64,000 bases of DNA from Cardinalis cardinalis (GCA_014549065.1 JACDOX010000013.1:4822370-4886369), one strand, 5' to 3'. Shown: positions 26,265-39,671, counted from the first letter of the stretch. The notes: generated by a model not told the origin, from the sequence alone. Numbers and translations: made by a program.

Positions 26265-29200
26265 GGTTCAGTTTTCTCCTGGTCCAAAATCTCATAACCC
26301 TGATTTAGGTGCTAATACACTGCAGTGAGTTCCAATCCCCAGGCAGCTTCATCATCTCCAAGCTGTGCAGGCTCAAACCCTTAACCTGTCATAATACCAT
26401 GATTAAGACCCATCATACATTTGAACAGTTTGAAAGCCCATGTCTGCTTCCTCACCAGACAATCTCACTCTCCAGTGAAAGGCAAAATCAATTGCACCCC
26501 ACAGGAAATAGAGGGAAGCCAAGTGGCTATTTTAGACAGCCATTTGCAGCATTATAGCCCAGCTCCCTGGCCAGGTGCATTCTAAACTTCTGCTCTTCAC
26601 AGCCTAGCTGGTCTTTCTGGATGAAACAGAATAATAATCTCCATCACACTGCTGATATTCCCAAGTGACTTTAAATGACCATAAATTTACATTGGAGTAT
26701 TAAATGTGTCTTATGACTTTTAGATCAAAATGTAGCACTTTGCACTACTTGTGTAAGTCATAGGTCTTTCCAATGCATTATTTGTGATTTGGGTACTCCT
26801 AAAACAGCCCCATTTCTAACAGTAATCATAAGGATTGAATAGCTACATAGTGTCTATTTGAAGAAGGTAAGTGATGGTGAGCCATGAGCCCATGAAATCT
26901 CACTAGAAATGTTATGGGTAGCACTGCCCTGCTNGCAGAAAGGACTTCTTTCTTTGTGCCCTGCAGTCTCAGAGGGTGTATGTGTTAGTTACTTCCTACT
27001 TCCCTTTAGAGTAGAATAAAAAGTTGAACTGGATGCTCAATGCNAGAAAACTTCTTAAATTGAATCAAAATAGGAAAGCCATGCTTCTGCACATCTCCAC
27101 AGATGGTTGATATGCTAAAACAGAGTATTTACAGCAGACAAACTAAAATAATTTTATATGTAAAAAGCCTCTTTTTCCCAGTTCACATATTAGTCCAAGT
27201 TCTATCTTGTCTTCAGCGCTAAGGAAGAAAAGAACTCTTATTGTTTAGTGACATTTCTGAATACTTGTGGTTCTGTGGTAGTAACCTTTTGTTTGGTAGA
27301 TAGAGTTTGCACTGTATGTTGAGTATGTCATTAAACATTTGCCTGAAGACTTGAGTGTTAGCATCAGTGACAGAGTTTCCTAAACATGTCACATATTCTT
27401 TGGCTGTCATGAAAAATTATAGCTACTGTGACTCAAACTTTAATAGCAGCTATTTGTGATATTTTAACCTAATGTACAGCCCCAGAGGAGAAACAAGAGA
27501 CACAATAAAGTATCTGCCACNGACTTGCTTGAATGGAGGGAGTCCAAGCATTATTAGGATGCCAAATTAANGAGAAAAGGCTCTTGTGTCAAACACCAAA
27601 GAGTCTTGGTCTTCGCTAACTCTACTGTAATTTATGTCTTATCTCTGAAAGCATATAAAGAAAAAATAAAACAAATATTCCTTCGCTCTCTGGTGTCTCT
27701 TTCTCTGTACTTAGCTGCATAAGTTCTTGTGGTAGAAAATGTTAAATATTTTTATTAAAACCCACACAATTAATCATTAAACTTTTTAACGATTAAATAC
27801 ATAATGGAAATATGCACTACCTTCTAGTGTATCTTANTTTTTCAATATAAATTTTAAAAAGTTAAAAAACCAATTGAACCATATGGGTGTTCTGGGTGCC
27901 AAATGGAAAAAATACATTTGTGATGTATTCCTCCATATTTTCTCTAAAACATATTGCTCTTTTCTGCAAGAGAAAGCCAAAGAAATGAATATTTCAGGTG
28001 TCTGTAACATGGAAACTGTTCTCTTCCTGTTTATCTGCAATCTTTCCCTATTTCTGTCAAAACTTCTGCCATTCTAACATACATCAGGAAACTTATTACT
28101 GTCCTAATTNGTCCATGTCTAAATGAGAATAGAAACACTTGCCTCCTTCTAAGTTAAATTCGGCCCTTTTTGGAAATGTTTTAAGAAATTCAAGAGAAGA
28201 TAAAATAGGGCACAAGTGCACAAATTGGTTTCTATAAATTCAGAGATTTAACCCACATGATTAGGATGACAATGCCAAAAGCCAAGCCCCAGAGGAAACA
28301 CAAACAATTGTCACTGATAACAGCCAGCTAACAGATTTTCCCATGATGGAGCTCTTGAAATCTATTCTAAGAGCAAAGATTAATACATCATTCTGCACCA
28401 ATATCATCAGCCACCTAGAAATCTTCATCGTGGAGTAAAAGAACTCTTTAGGCTTTATAACAAAGGACAAAACTCTGCAATCCTGTGTCTGGCTTCACTG
28501 TATATCATTTTATTACCTAACAGGAAAAAAAAATCCATGAAAAAAATCCATGAAATGTGATGTTGTTTCTACTTGTCCTCATAGACATTCAGTAAATCAG
28601 GCCACCGTACAGCAGCTATGTTCACATTTCAACATAAAACCCTGATATCACCTAAGCAGCTTTGTGAAATATGTTCTCAATAAACAGGACTGAAAAGTGA
28701 AACTGTTATATGAATTAAAGAACAAACATTCTTAAGGAAGTTTGGATTCCCTTTTCAGACTTTATCATGCAACATATCGTATCTGTTTGGGTGGTACCTG
28801 CAAGTTTATAAAATTTTATCAGATATTTGTTGATTGCACCATTTGAGCAAGGCAAACCTAATCATGATTTTCAGGAAACCAGAAGTCTGACTGACATCCT
28901 CTTTCTAAATTTCCACAGACTGGATTTTTTATTTTCATTGACTGCACTCACTCCTTTGAAACAAGTCTCGTGTTTCTATCAGATATATTGGCACAAGTTC
29001 ATCCATCGCTATGGGCCTTAACTGTGTACTCTAATGCAGCCCTAGATCCTTCCTCACAGCAACATGCATTTCTGGCCAATAACATATAGCTGGGTGAGAA
29101 CTATCATACACTACTTTTTGTAAGAGGATTATGAAGACAGAGCAAGTTTTTTTTATTAGAGTTTGACACTAANGGACATGCATGAATGTTGCATTTCTCG

Positions 29201-29482
29201 CCTCAAAATAAAAATGAAACTGTTTACTAGACAGGAGGATTGCNGCTGTCACGCATTGTTAAAAAATCAGAGACAGAACTAAGACTTGGAACCCTACTAA
29301 GATTATCTTTTCAAATGAAGATTGCAAAAAAAAAGAAAGAATACAATCTCCATGACAATTCTCTTCAAAACTCTTGGGTTGGCTGTTGATATTTGCTGCC
29401 TTGAGATGTGTAGGATGTCTCTGCTTCAGCCCGTGCAACTGAAGAACGAGTCTGGACTCTTCACTTTTCGGTCTTGAGGTTG

Positions 29483-29488
29483 TTTATT
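29483..29488 (-). promoter_or_regulatory. LTR polyadenylation signal AATAAA
   Basis: TTTATT on the plus strand is AATAAA on the minus strand, about 100 bases downstream of the TATA box in LTR orientation. That is the spacing expected between the start of R and the polyadenylation signal in a compact LTR. Confidence 0.65.
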
Positions 29489-29581
29489 AATTCTTATCTA
29501 NAAAATTTTCTTTCTGCCCAGCTGAGATCTGCTCGGCAAGGCAGCCACGAGCACTCTGACCGCCCCCNAGGCGGTGTCATC

Positions 29582-29590
29582 TTTTTATAC
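29582..29590 (-). promoter_or_regulatory. LTR TATA box
   Basis: Minus-strand TATAAAAAG lies between the presumed U3 and the GC-rich segment upstream of the polyadenylation signal. Whether it is still active is unknown. Confidence 0.6.
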
Positions 29591-29994
29591 TACAAACTAC
29601 GTATATCATATTTACTCTTAATTTCCAATACCTACCACCTATGTTAGACAGTGCATTTCTACTCTAAACCAATCCCAAAGTGCCAACATCACAGCAGAAA
29701 ATGGAGAACAAGAAGAAGAAGAAAGAAGGACTAGACATGCCCTGATTCCTCCATCTTGTCCCCATAACCGCCATANCAAAAATCCTAAAATCTACATTTT
29801 CACCCTGTGCNTATTTTATTATTACACTATTCAAACCTNTGTGACTTTCACATCCTCATACAAAGCTGGTAACTTGCTCCAAGGGTCAAAATCAAATCCC
29901 CAGGTGTTCTGGGCAGCATGCCAGGGTCCCCAAGCCCCCCGATGGGGTCCTCAGCAACTCTGGACATCCAAAGGATGTGCTGAGTTCCAACACA

Positions 29995-32900
29995 AAACAG
30001 GTTTTTTAACACTTTGTAAAAGGATGAGGATTCTACACTAATCCTAATGGACACAAATTGAACATAGAACCCAGAAAAACAGAAGCTGTCCTGGTTAGGA
30101 CCCCACTTTTTGTCCCAGTCTCATGAGAAGTCGTATTAGCAGTTACAATCTGCAATGCAATCTTTCAGAGGTTATTGCTTAGACTAGGATCCTATCTATG
30201 ACAAAGTCTACAAAGTTCTTCAGAAGACACCATCAGTGTGGTCTTGCACTCACACACACGGTACATCTACCTCACTGGGANTCAGACACTTCAGAAACAA
30301 AGATCATCTAGCTCTCGTCTGCTGACCAGTAGCAAANTGTCATTTCAATATGAGTTATTATTGATCAAAAATTTCCCCTGAAATGGACATTTCCCTGTCC
30401 AGAATGAAGAGACTTAGCACAACCNTCAGAGCTTTCTATAAACTATGCTTTTGCTTTTATAACACATTCAAATGTTGTGAGAANGTATATGTGGAGGTAA
30501 GCTAAATTCTTACTGAAGGACAGAGGAAGGGGGAGAAGGAGGGAGGGAGGTTACAGAAGGAAAAGCAATCTACAAGGTGGAAGGAAACATAAACCATCCT
30601 GATTTATATTTTTTCTCCACCCCTTCTGTTGATTGCTTTTCCTTCTAGAGACACATCTTTTCTTCTGCAAGGTGTGATGTGAACTGATTTATGCTGCCTT
30701 CCCCACACATAGTTAAGCCACCCTCCTATTCAAGAAAAAAAACATTAAAAAAATTAATAAAATGTTCCTTGTTCTGCTAGCTTGATTTGTCTTCACTGGC
30801 TGTTTCGTTGTTTTTTTTTAATTTAATGAAAATTAGCCATGTTAGTAATAGATAAAACACCACCTAAATTGTTACTTTAACTAATAATAATAAGTATGCC
30901 AAATTGGCTTAAGTGAACCATTCAGCAGTAGGTCCTTGGAAAACATAAGATGTCAAAGAGCTTTGCATTATTCTGTATCCACTGTGCAATGGGTAAATAC
31001 GTATAGCACCTAGAGGTCAATTTGTACCCTCTTTAGCAACTCTGATTATCTAAACTCTATTCTTTCTTGTAGAAGCTGCCCAATGGGTGGAGTTGGCATT
31101 AAGAAGCAATCTGGTCTCACAAAGTTGCCCCATCCTTGCCCCCACATGGTGTTAAGGTCAGTCTGAAGGCAGCTATATGGGAAACCCCACAACCTTACAG
31201 GGAACAGTTGAGCTCTCCTCTCAAAAGAACTGCAGCCAGCCCTGGGATCCACAGTGCAGTCAGGTGGGCAGGGAAAGCACCCAGGTGGTCATGGCTGGGA
31301 TGTAGAACNAATCAAAAGGAGGTCATTTTATCAAGTGTAAGGTTCACTCTCATGTTTGAATGAGTTTAAGGTTCACTATCATGTTTCCTTTGCAACAGAC
31401 TGTTTAAATAACACTTCATGTAAACATTTCAACAATGCAAGTGATGACTGCTTGTGACTTACTCGAGAAGGAAGCTTCCAAATGTAGAGACAACACATTG
31501 TCTTTCCACAAGGATCACATCTGGAAAATGATGCAAAGTAGGACAAAAAAAGCATTATTATCTTTACAACAAAAATTTTCTGAAAAACTCTCCAGTTGCA
31601 TGTTAACTTTTCAATACAGCACCAACATTTGAGAAGCCCAGGTGTTATGAAAGGCAAACTACAGTAGGTCAGTGTTTCCAGTAGTGAATTACCATCAGNT
31701 TCAGTTTCTCTACCAGCTCCTCTGNGGTTTCAGATCTGACAGTAGATGTGAAGCACAGGCTAGGAACCTGCAGCTCCTGTTTTTATGGTACTGGAAACAG
31801 CAGTTTCCCCTTAGCACTGATGAGGCTGCCAGGTTGATGTATCTTTTAGCAGGAACCTGGAGCCCTACTGCTCCAGGTAGTGATGCAGTGGCATTCCTGA
31901 CTTAGCCGCCTGATTGCAGATCACCCNCATTGGTGATCTTGCCAAATTTTTGGTCTGCCAAGGCCTCATGTGTTTATATTAGAGCCTCTGCCTGCTGCTG
32001 TTGGTAGAAGAAAGCATGTAGACAGGTCTTATTTCAGTCACAGTAAGTACAGNAGCATTTTTTCACATCACCTCCTATGTCCCATTGGCCTTTTAGTGTG
32101 AGGTCCTTTTGGGCAGTGGTCTTTGTTACAGAGGTTTAATAAGGCACCTGGTTGACAGAGCTGCACTGCCTGCTGGGAGCCTCCAGGAATACTAAAGCTT
32201 AAGAGCACATGGAAACAAAGACAGCTTTTCAAAGGTCTCTCCATAGCCTCTGCCAAAGTGACCTGTCAGGGCTTCATCTCAACCTGACGTTTTGACAGTG
32301 CTCTTCAAGTAAGAACTGAGAAAACTGGATTTTGTCAGAACTTGACTTGAAAGGATTTTCAACAGTTCCATATCTTATTTATTCCCTTCTGGCAAGAAAA
32401 GTTTTACATGTGAAAATCTCATGAAGCAGAAAATCCAGCTTTTAAATGACATTCCCTCTTGGTTACAGAGGATACTAGAGTGACTAAGTCCATATCATAG
32501 CNTCAACATGGTTTGGCTGCTCATGCTCCCTGCAGGAAAGTTGTGTAATTTCTCAGGCTTTTATCTAGATGACATATTTTTTAAAGAGCTGCATTCTGCN
32601 CCTGCATAAAACTTCCACCATCACCTTCTAGCACAAGCAGCATATTTCTAATACAAAACAGACCCCTCAGCTGGGGTCTTAGGTAAGTGATACAGTATGA
32701 AGTAAATAATGTAATATTTCTTTTGTGTTCTACATTATAGCACAAGATATTAGAAATGATACTCTGGCACAGTAGTGCTGACACCTCTGAAAATGGTTTT
32801 GTGCTGGCTCCTTCACCATATTTGCTTTCCATGGAATAAAAATATTATGAAGCCACTTAGGAGGAAATGAGTTCTCGATGTAGTTAATCACTACCTGTGC

Positions 32901-35900
32901 AAGTGCAAGGTGTGGGATGCAAGATAGGATTCATAGGCAGCAAACAGCAGGCAAGACACTGAGAGAATGGATATTCCAAGTGCCATTAATTTGCATTGAG
33001 TACAAGGGGCTAGAAGAAGTGGTCTGATTAATTAAACCATATCACTGAAATGGATTCAAAACAGTTTTAGTTTAGCATTAAAATCAGCATTAGCCTACAT
33101 TCCACATGGGTTGCATTGAGATAATTTATTCTGTACCTGAAGAAGTTCAGATATAGACTGTGCAGTAAAACTGGCTTTGTGGAGCAGAGTTGCTTGTGAA
33201 AACATTCCTCAATACCTGTATGCCATTCCTCTCACTTCACTCATTTGAAAATATCAGTACAGACAAAATATTAAAGGCTGAGATTCATGGAAGGTTGATT
33301 GTTACAAGAGACAAAAGTAAAGTGCCCGGCTTTTCNCCTCTAAGTATCTGTAACGAAAATCACTGGAGTTTGATTCTGTCTATTTAGTCCTTTGGGTTCA
33401 CCCAGTAAATCACAATACAAGCCAGTAGGACTAGCTCAGACTTAAAATATTAACAGTGATNCATGTCTGTGTTGATGAACACTGATGAGACAGATAGAAG
33501 AAATCAGACTAAAACAACATCTGTTTGATCAGCACCTGTCTCTATTCGCTTTTATTATCTTCATCACATTCCCCAAACAATAAAATGGATGTTATTTGCG
33601 TAGATAATACATAAGGGAAAGGAGTCCACTGTATTCACAGATGGTAGTCCTTCATNTCAAATTAAAATTATCATCCTTTGGTAGCCCAAAATTTGCTTAA
33701 ATGAAAGCAATAAAACCCACAAGAGTGCAAGGAACAACCTTATTGTAGTATGTGTACCCTATTATTTTAGAAAATGAAANATTATCTTTGATTTAAATAT
33801 TTTTTAAATTTTAATTTCATCTGAGGTTTTACCATCTGTGTGTCTACTGAACTCCTCCCTGTGCTCTTAGTAAGGTTCTCAGTTTCTCGACTTAGGATCT
33901 AGAAATAAGGCAGACTGGAGAGATGTTCCACAGAGCTTATAAAAATTGACTTAAAAAGAAAACTTTAANACCTGGAAAGTTACAGAGCTATTCAATGTGA
34001 AGTGCATACACTCAAATTTTCTATTTTCTGAAATATTCCATTAAAGAAGAATGAATAACAGAAGTACACTAGAAAAGTTGTCAATAATTCCACGAATTTT
34101 TAGAGAAGAATATGGCTCACTGGAAGCACTACTGATTATCTAAAAGCTTGAGCTTACAGTCAGATTTATGATCAAGGGAATGATCAACTTTTCACTCCCC
34201 GGAACAGTTCTGCTGCTGTGACCTGGAAGCATTCAGGACAAGATTAATCTTGTAAGGGTCTATAGGACCAGCTCCTGAGAAGCCACAGTCATGGAAGAAC
34301 TGAAGGTATCCAAGCCACACAATGCAAAGACAGTTAATTTTGTACTTAGGTAAAAACCCTGTATGAAGTTGTTGCTGTTCTGTTACTCGATGTGTGAGGC
34401 AGTACAGGGACAAGAAGGAATTAGGAGTTGGTATTGACAGTGCCTGTTACTGAGAAGTTGCTTTGTGTCCTATTCTTCAGCAAAAGAGCTGCAAGCACAG
34501 AGAGCAATGGACACCCAGAAACTCTAACAAAATTGAAGTCTGAGGATATTTAGTAATCATACCAAATGTTTATCACACCCTCCACACTTCCTGTGACCTA
34601 GCCTTTCAGCTTCCTTCATTTCCACCAGTTATAATCCTAGGACCTTTGTGAGCAATATGGTGTACAAATTATAAGCTAAGAAAACCATAGTATCAACATA
34701 TAAAACAAGGCTCCTAAACAGGATATGACAAAACAATTGGTGAAAATGGAATATTGTGAAAGAAATGATCATTCAGATCAGAGATCGAAAAGAGGTGATT
34801 TATAAAACATTGATTTAAAATAAATATTTTAAATTTCCATCTACTAACCTCTCCCAAAAGCATGCATTGCTTTTCAGTATGCAGTTCCAACATGAAATTT
34901 CAAAGCACATAAAATTCCTAATAAGAAGCCATATACTAATAAAAGACAAGTAAATTGAGATACAAGCTAGCTGNCAGGCCACAAAATGCAAAACACCAAG
35001 AAAATAAGCACCTATTTCACACTCTTTGTAATGTCTCCTTCATTTGTAATAACTGGTTTTAGTATCCTGCAACAGACAGTAAAATAGATACCTACAAAAC
35101 TGACTGCAGATAGGCGAAGTATCATTAATTAAGAGATAATACCCCTTGAAATCAGACATTGCCAGCAGTTTTCAGTTATGATCCATTAATATTTTAACTA
35201 GCAAGTCATTAATAGTGGTAATAACCAATTCTAAAGAGATTATTGCTCGAATAAACTATTTTTAATGATTTTAAATATTCTGAAAAGCTTGGTCTGTCTT
35301 AACTTTAAATTTTGATCCTTTTTAATGCCTGTGTAGGAAGAGCTGTTTCTATTCACTCTGAAATAGAAGCATTTCAATGAGTGCATAACACAGTCTTGCA
35401 TGGAATTCGTTCACAAGGTGCACATTAAAAGGTCTCTCCTGCCTTCACTATTACATCTGTGATGTTGATAGTCAGTCATGCCTTCTGTCATCTGCCTTCT
35501 TTCTTTTCTGATGGCTGCTGTATCTCTTGCCTTGATCAGGGAGGCCTGAAATACTTCAGTCATTGCCTCTAATCCAATCTCTTGCATCAAACTGTGGTTC
35601 TCTTTTAAATTAGCTGGGTACGTACAATTACTCTCAGATGAGCTTCTGAGGGGCAAAGAGATATAGTTTACTGCAGGCAACATTACTTTTGTGTCCGTAC
35701 ACAGAGTAAGCCTAATATTTAGGTGCTGTCCCTCTGTATCTATTAAAATACTGGAATTTATTTTACAGGTATCTCCCCAACAAGGTTAAATCATCTAACT
35801 CTGGAGAAATAAGTTGACACAAAAATGTATATTTCATGAGAATGGTCCCAGGCCTATATCATGTTCATACAAATATAGCTAGAGATAGGAAAGACAGATA

Positions 35901-37044
35901 AGAAAGATAAGACATAAAGAGCCTCTTACCCCTCTGGAAAGCAGAGATCACTTTCCCACAGGAGACAGTATTTCCCAACTTTGATCCTATCGGGCTAGCC
36001 AGGAAGGAAATGGTATCTGTTTTATGACACTCCAAGTTCCCATCTCTAAACCACTACTGGAAATACAGCCTTTTAAACAGCCAACCCTTTCCTTGACTCA
36101 ACAAAGGTATCAAAAAATTTACAAACAAAATCTTGGCCTCTCTACTTGTATTATAGACAAGATAAACAGGATCTAACTCTGCCCAGAAAGCAGAACCAGG
36201 AGCAGGCAGATAGCAATCCAAAGAATATCAGATATTCTCATATTTTTCTATTTTCATTTTCTCATCCTCATTAAATTATAGTCTGGCTTTATAAATGGCC
36301 ATTTTTAGCCAAGATATATACAGAAATTAAGTCTTTGTAACGATTTTCTGTTTCCATAGAGATAACAATGCCTCCTTTCTGATTTGACAATTATTTGGCA
36401 TTGTCAAGAACAATAAATCTTCTGGTGGGCAGGTGTGGTATTGAGGCTCCATCCCACAATGTTTCAGCAATAGAAGTCTCCTGTGTTGGGCCTGGCAGCT
36501 CCTGAGGGTAGAAATGCTGTCAAACATAGCCCAACAACACTGTGAGAGGGATTCTGCTGAGGAGTCAGTCAAATAATCTCAGTCACTTTAGCATCTCATA
36601 GGGGATGATTTCACACAAAAATGTGAGAATGCATGAGATCTCTTCCACAAATAATGAATATACAATCAATTGGCACCATCTGCCCCTCAAAGCAATGCCT
36701 GTGTGCGTTATGAATATACCATCCAAGAAAACAAAAGCANGAATGAACCAGTACATTTGATCTTTTGAGACAGAATTGACANTGAACACAAACAATACAA
36801 ATATCTCCACAGGCCCTTTCTGTGATTCCTCAGAAGCCCAGATAAATGCAANGTCTGTCAGGAAATTCACAACTTTACTGTGTCCAGGTTTTGATGCTTT
36901 GCTTCTTCCTAAAGATGCATCAGTAACACAGATCTTACAGGTGCAGACGGTTCCAAACCTCTCCATTTGTTCCCAATGACCATAGTATGCCTTTCTCNGA
37001 TTCCTTCTCTAGCTGTCCTTTTCAAGAAAGCTTTTTGCAAAGAT
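29995..37044. other. Unique non-coding DNA
   Basis: No recognised repeat or gene. A purine-rich (GGGA/GAAG) patch lies near 30521-30551. A partial tandem pair (AAGGTTCACTCTCATGTTT and a one-mismatch copy) lies at about 31339-31386. Around 31070-31310 the DNA is GC-richer with a weak splice-flanked open segment. Two further weak exon-like segments are noted as findings. The 127-codon minus frame at 36583-36966 has two unknown residues and no recognised domain. About 35090-35300 is AT-rich with many TTAAT/ATTA words. Confidence 0.5.
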
Positions 37045-37293
37045 TGATGCCTTNAGTTTTAGCTTTCATATACTATATAACTCTGAACTTCATACAAAGT
37101 GTTAGCAAGTTCTCTTCACTGTTTAATTAGACAAAACAATCCTTTTCCAGCCTGAGAACAAAGGACACCATTGCAGCTTCAGGCCCAAAAAGTATAAACA
37201 ACAGGGAATTGAGGAGCAATCTGGGAGGATCGGACTGCATAACCTGAAGCTGTAATTGGACAATTAACCCCAATATGTAAATGGACCAAAACT

Positions 37294-37300
37294 TATATAA
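37294..37300 (+). promoter_or_regulatory. LTR TATA box
   Basis: TATATAA lies about 90 bases upstream of the AATAAA of the same LTR, the expected U3/R arrangement. Present activity cannot be judged. Confidence 0.6.
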
Positions 37301-37386
37301 GTGTCAAAAGGTGTGACCCATCCATCTTGGGTGTAGCTTCAGCCAGGCTCTTGTACTGCCCAAGGTGTGTCCTTTGNAAGCCTTTC

Positions 37387-37392
37387 AATAAA
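37387..37392 (+). promoter_or_regulatory. LTR polyadenylation signal AATAAA
   Basis: AATAAA lies 61 bases before the LTR 3' end and downstream of the TATA box, in the position expected of an R-region polyadenylation signal. Confidence 0.65.
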
Positions 37393-37457
37393 CACCTACT
37401 TTATTCCTTTAACACTTCCTAGCCTCTGTTCTAGGTAGCCTCTCAAGGCATCAAGAT

Positions 37458-39568
37458 AACAGTTCCATTTTTGTACAGAAAAAAATCATTCATAGAAAGA
37501 CATTCACAGATAACAGACAATGTATGACAGGTTTATAAATTAACTGAATCTGGTAATTATTACACTGGGGGAGGGTGCTGGTAATATGACAAGGAATCTT
37601 GCTTCAAGTCTGTTAGATATGATCCTTCTGAGTCAATAGAGACTGAAGGATGTTACCTTGTCCTGTTTGGACAAGTTGTTCGGTGGCTTGTGAGGAAGGG
37701 TTGACAGGCAGTCCGTGGCAGATTTACACATACAGAAGTGGAAAAAAATACAGAAGAATTTCTTCATTCTTCCCTCTTCTGCTAGGAAATACCNAAGCAC
37801 ATTCCATTCATATGCATCTAGTTTTCTGCTTTTTAAAAGGAAGTACTTTATGGAAAAAAGCCTTTGTTTTCAAACCTAGAAACTCTATCACTGAGAAGAA
37901 GCCATGGTTTCNGGATGAGTAAGTAGAAGTCTAGACTTGACACTTGTCATAGGACAGGCTGTGGTTTCACCTCATGGTCCTGTGTACNTCTCAATGAAAT
38001 GCTAATCCAAGACTGAGAAAGCCATCATCATATAAAATACAGACAGCAACACAGCAAACATAACAAAATACANAATGGGGGAGCCTCACTGATAGAATTC
38101 ATTCCTCCAGGTTATAGTAAAGCTGGGAATATATGGGGAAATGTGTTAGGCTCCAAATACAATTGTACTAAACTTAAACCTGTTGCAGTGGGGAGGACAG
38201 AAACCAGGGAAGTGAGACCAGGGTAAGAGTGAGATTGTCTTCTCTCCTTTCCGTTTTTGCTGGGTAGAAGAGAATTTTAGTTGCCATGGCTGCCAAGAGC
38301 CAGTGATGCAAACCACTAAAAATAACTCTCACTGCTCAGAAAGATACAGATCNTACTGATCGAGCAAAAATGAAGTCATTCCTTCTGTTATTTACTCACT
38401 TTCTGCATCTNCTCCAGAAATACTCCCAAAATGGAAGCAGGACATTAAAGCAGCAGATGTTTTTGTAATGATTTATACCTGACCTCCATCAGGCACACCC
38501 TTAGATTTGTGGTCTCCCATGCACAGACCCCTGGAAACAGGACACAACTCTATCAAAAATACTTGCAACTCACTCTGAGGTCCATCCTCCAGAAGTCATT
38601 TTCAACTCACCTAGTCAGAAAAAGCATTACATGTGTAATGGAACAGGATCAGGACTTACCACAGGAATAAAAAAGGGTGATAAGTAGGGATGAATAAGAA
38701 ATNAGATTTGAAATGCATATGTTATAGAGTGAATCTTGTCCTGTATCAATCTGCTCAAGGCCACCTTTGCACACCAACACAACANCAATGCTGAACACCA
38801 GCTGTCCCTGCAAGACATGTTGAGATCTGCAGAGAAAAGACCTGTCTGTGGTGCACATTCTCACTGTGAGCTTCTCTGCGAGACAGCATCGCTGGGGCAC
38901 TTAGTNCATAGTTGTGAAGCAAGCAGCATTTCCAATTTTCTTTTTAGCTCATCTTTACAATGATGCTGTCAACTGGAAATGAAGAAGGAAGGAGGCAATG
39001 AAGCAAGAATATTCAGCCACAGCTGAGAACAAAAAAAGTTGAGGTAAATGGCAGCTACAGGTACAGAGGAAAAGAAAAGAACATTTATAAATATGTCAAT
39101 GAAAAAAAAAAAGGAGGGAAAGAAAGCAAAATAGAAAAAGATGTTTTAAAAACAACCAGGCACAAAAATGTCTAGAGACTGAAATATGCTGCTGAGGTTN
39201 AATCTATTTTTCACAACAGAATAATAGGTAGGAAAGCTGAAGAGCTACACAGGCATAAAATTCTGCAGGCTTTTTATACTTTCTACCAGTCATGAGTACT
39301 TGGTTGATGCAAAAGTCTGCATCACAGTTAGAGGGTGACTGGGGACTGATTATTTTGGGGGTAGTACCTAGAAATCTACCTGTGCATAATTGAATGTAAT
39401 CTCTGAGTAAATTGCCTTTCTTAAAATTTCACTTATAAGGAAAGGGAAGACATCAGTTGCTAAATGCTTGAACTATGTNTGCCTTTGGAAGAGCTAGCAG
39501 ATAGCTTCAAGCTAAAACTACTGCCTGATCATGCTGCTATCTGCAGGCCTCAAATTAGTCTGTGATTA
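37458..39568. other. Unique non-coding DNA
   Basis: No recognised repeat or gene. Short open frames on both strands around 38600-38960 overlap each other and lack any known domain. A purine-rich, A-run-containing patch lies at about 39060-39150. Confidence 0.5.
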
Positions 39569-39671
39569 TGAGCAACCTGATCTAGTGGGTGGCATCCCCT
39601 ATGGTGGGGGAGATTGGGACTAGATGGTGTCCTCAAGGTCCCTTCNAATCCATGATTTTATGATTTTGTGA
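39569..39671 (+). mobile_element. CR1 LINE 3' end
   Basis: 'gagcaacctgatctagtggg', 'ggcatcccctatggtggggg', 'actagatggtgtcctcaagg' and 'tcccttcnaatcc' are followed by ATGATTTTATGATTTTGTGA, the degenerate CR1 terminal octamer repeat. This is a short, strongly 5'-truncated tail on the plus strand without coding sequence. Confidence 0.9.

Larger units (their letters stand above)
19116..29383. other. Unique non-coding DNA
   Basis: Over 10 kb with no recognised repeat family and no gene with a recognisable domain. Blocks at about 20600-20900 and 25500-26150 are richer in G+C with overlapping short open frames on both strands. The segments around 22500-22740 and 26640-26870 are AT-rich, with ATTA/TAAT words, and look like candidates for conserved non-coding DNA. 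A candidate splice-flanked exon lies at 23748-23842 and a (TTG)n/T-rich run at 26222-26264. Confidence 0.5.
29384..29994 (-). mobile_element. Solitary ERV LTR, minus strand
   Basis: Minus-strand reading starts TGTGTTGGAACTCAGC at 29994 and ends CAAATATCAACA at 29384 (611 bases, TG...CA). It has the order expected of an LTR. A TATAAAAAG box lies at about 29582-29590, a GC-rich leader follows, and an AATAAA signal with downstream sequence lies at 29483-29488. The wording is familiar from passerine ERV LTRs. No matching target duplication is visible at the two ends I chose, so either the ends are off by some bases or one flank has changed. No gag, pol or env sequence adjoins it, hence a solitary LTR. 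Open frames on either strand across it are incidental. Confidence 0.78.
37045..37453 (+). mobile_element. Solitary ERV LTR with 4-bp target duplication
   Basis: The 409 bases begin TGATGCC and end GGCATCA, perfect 7-bp terminal inverted repeats with TG/CA ends. They are flanked on both sides by AGAT (37041-37044 and 37454-37457). In LTR order on the plus strand there is a TATATAA box at 37294-37300 and an AATAAA at 37387-37392. The 3' wording 'cctctgttctaggtagcc' is familiar from passerine LTRs. A 4-bp duplication is typical of gammaretrovirus-like (ERV1) integrases, but the class is inferred. There is no internal sequence, so the provirus was lost by LTR-LTR recombination. Confidence 0.88.

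Noticed and set aside
36583..36966. 127-codon minus-strand open frame, followed by an 81-codon frame at 36327-36572
   Set aside because: No recognised domain, two unknown residues, different frames, and no splice or codon signature. In 64 kb with six frames one or two frames of this size are expected by chance.
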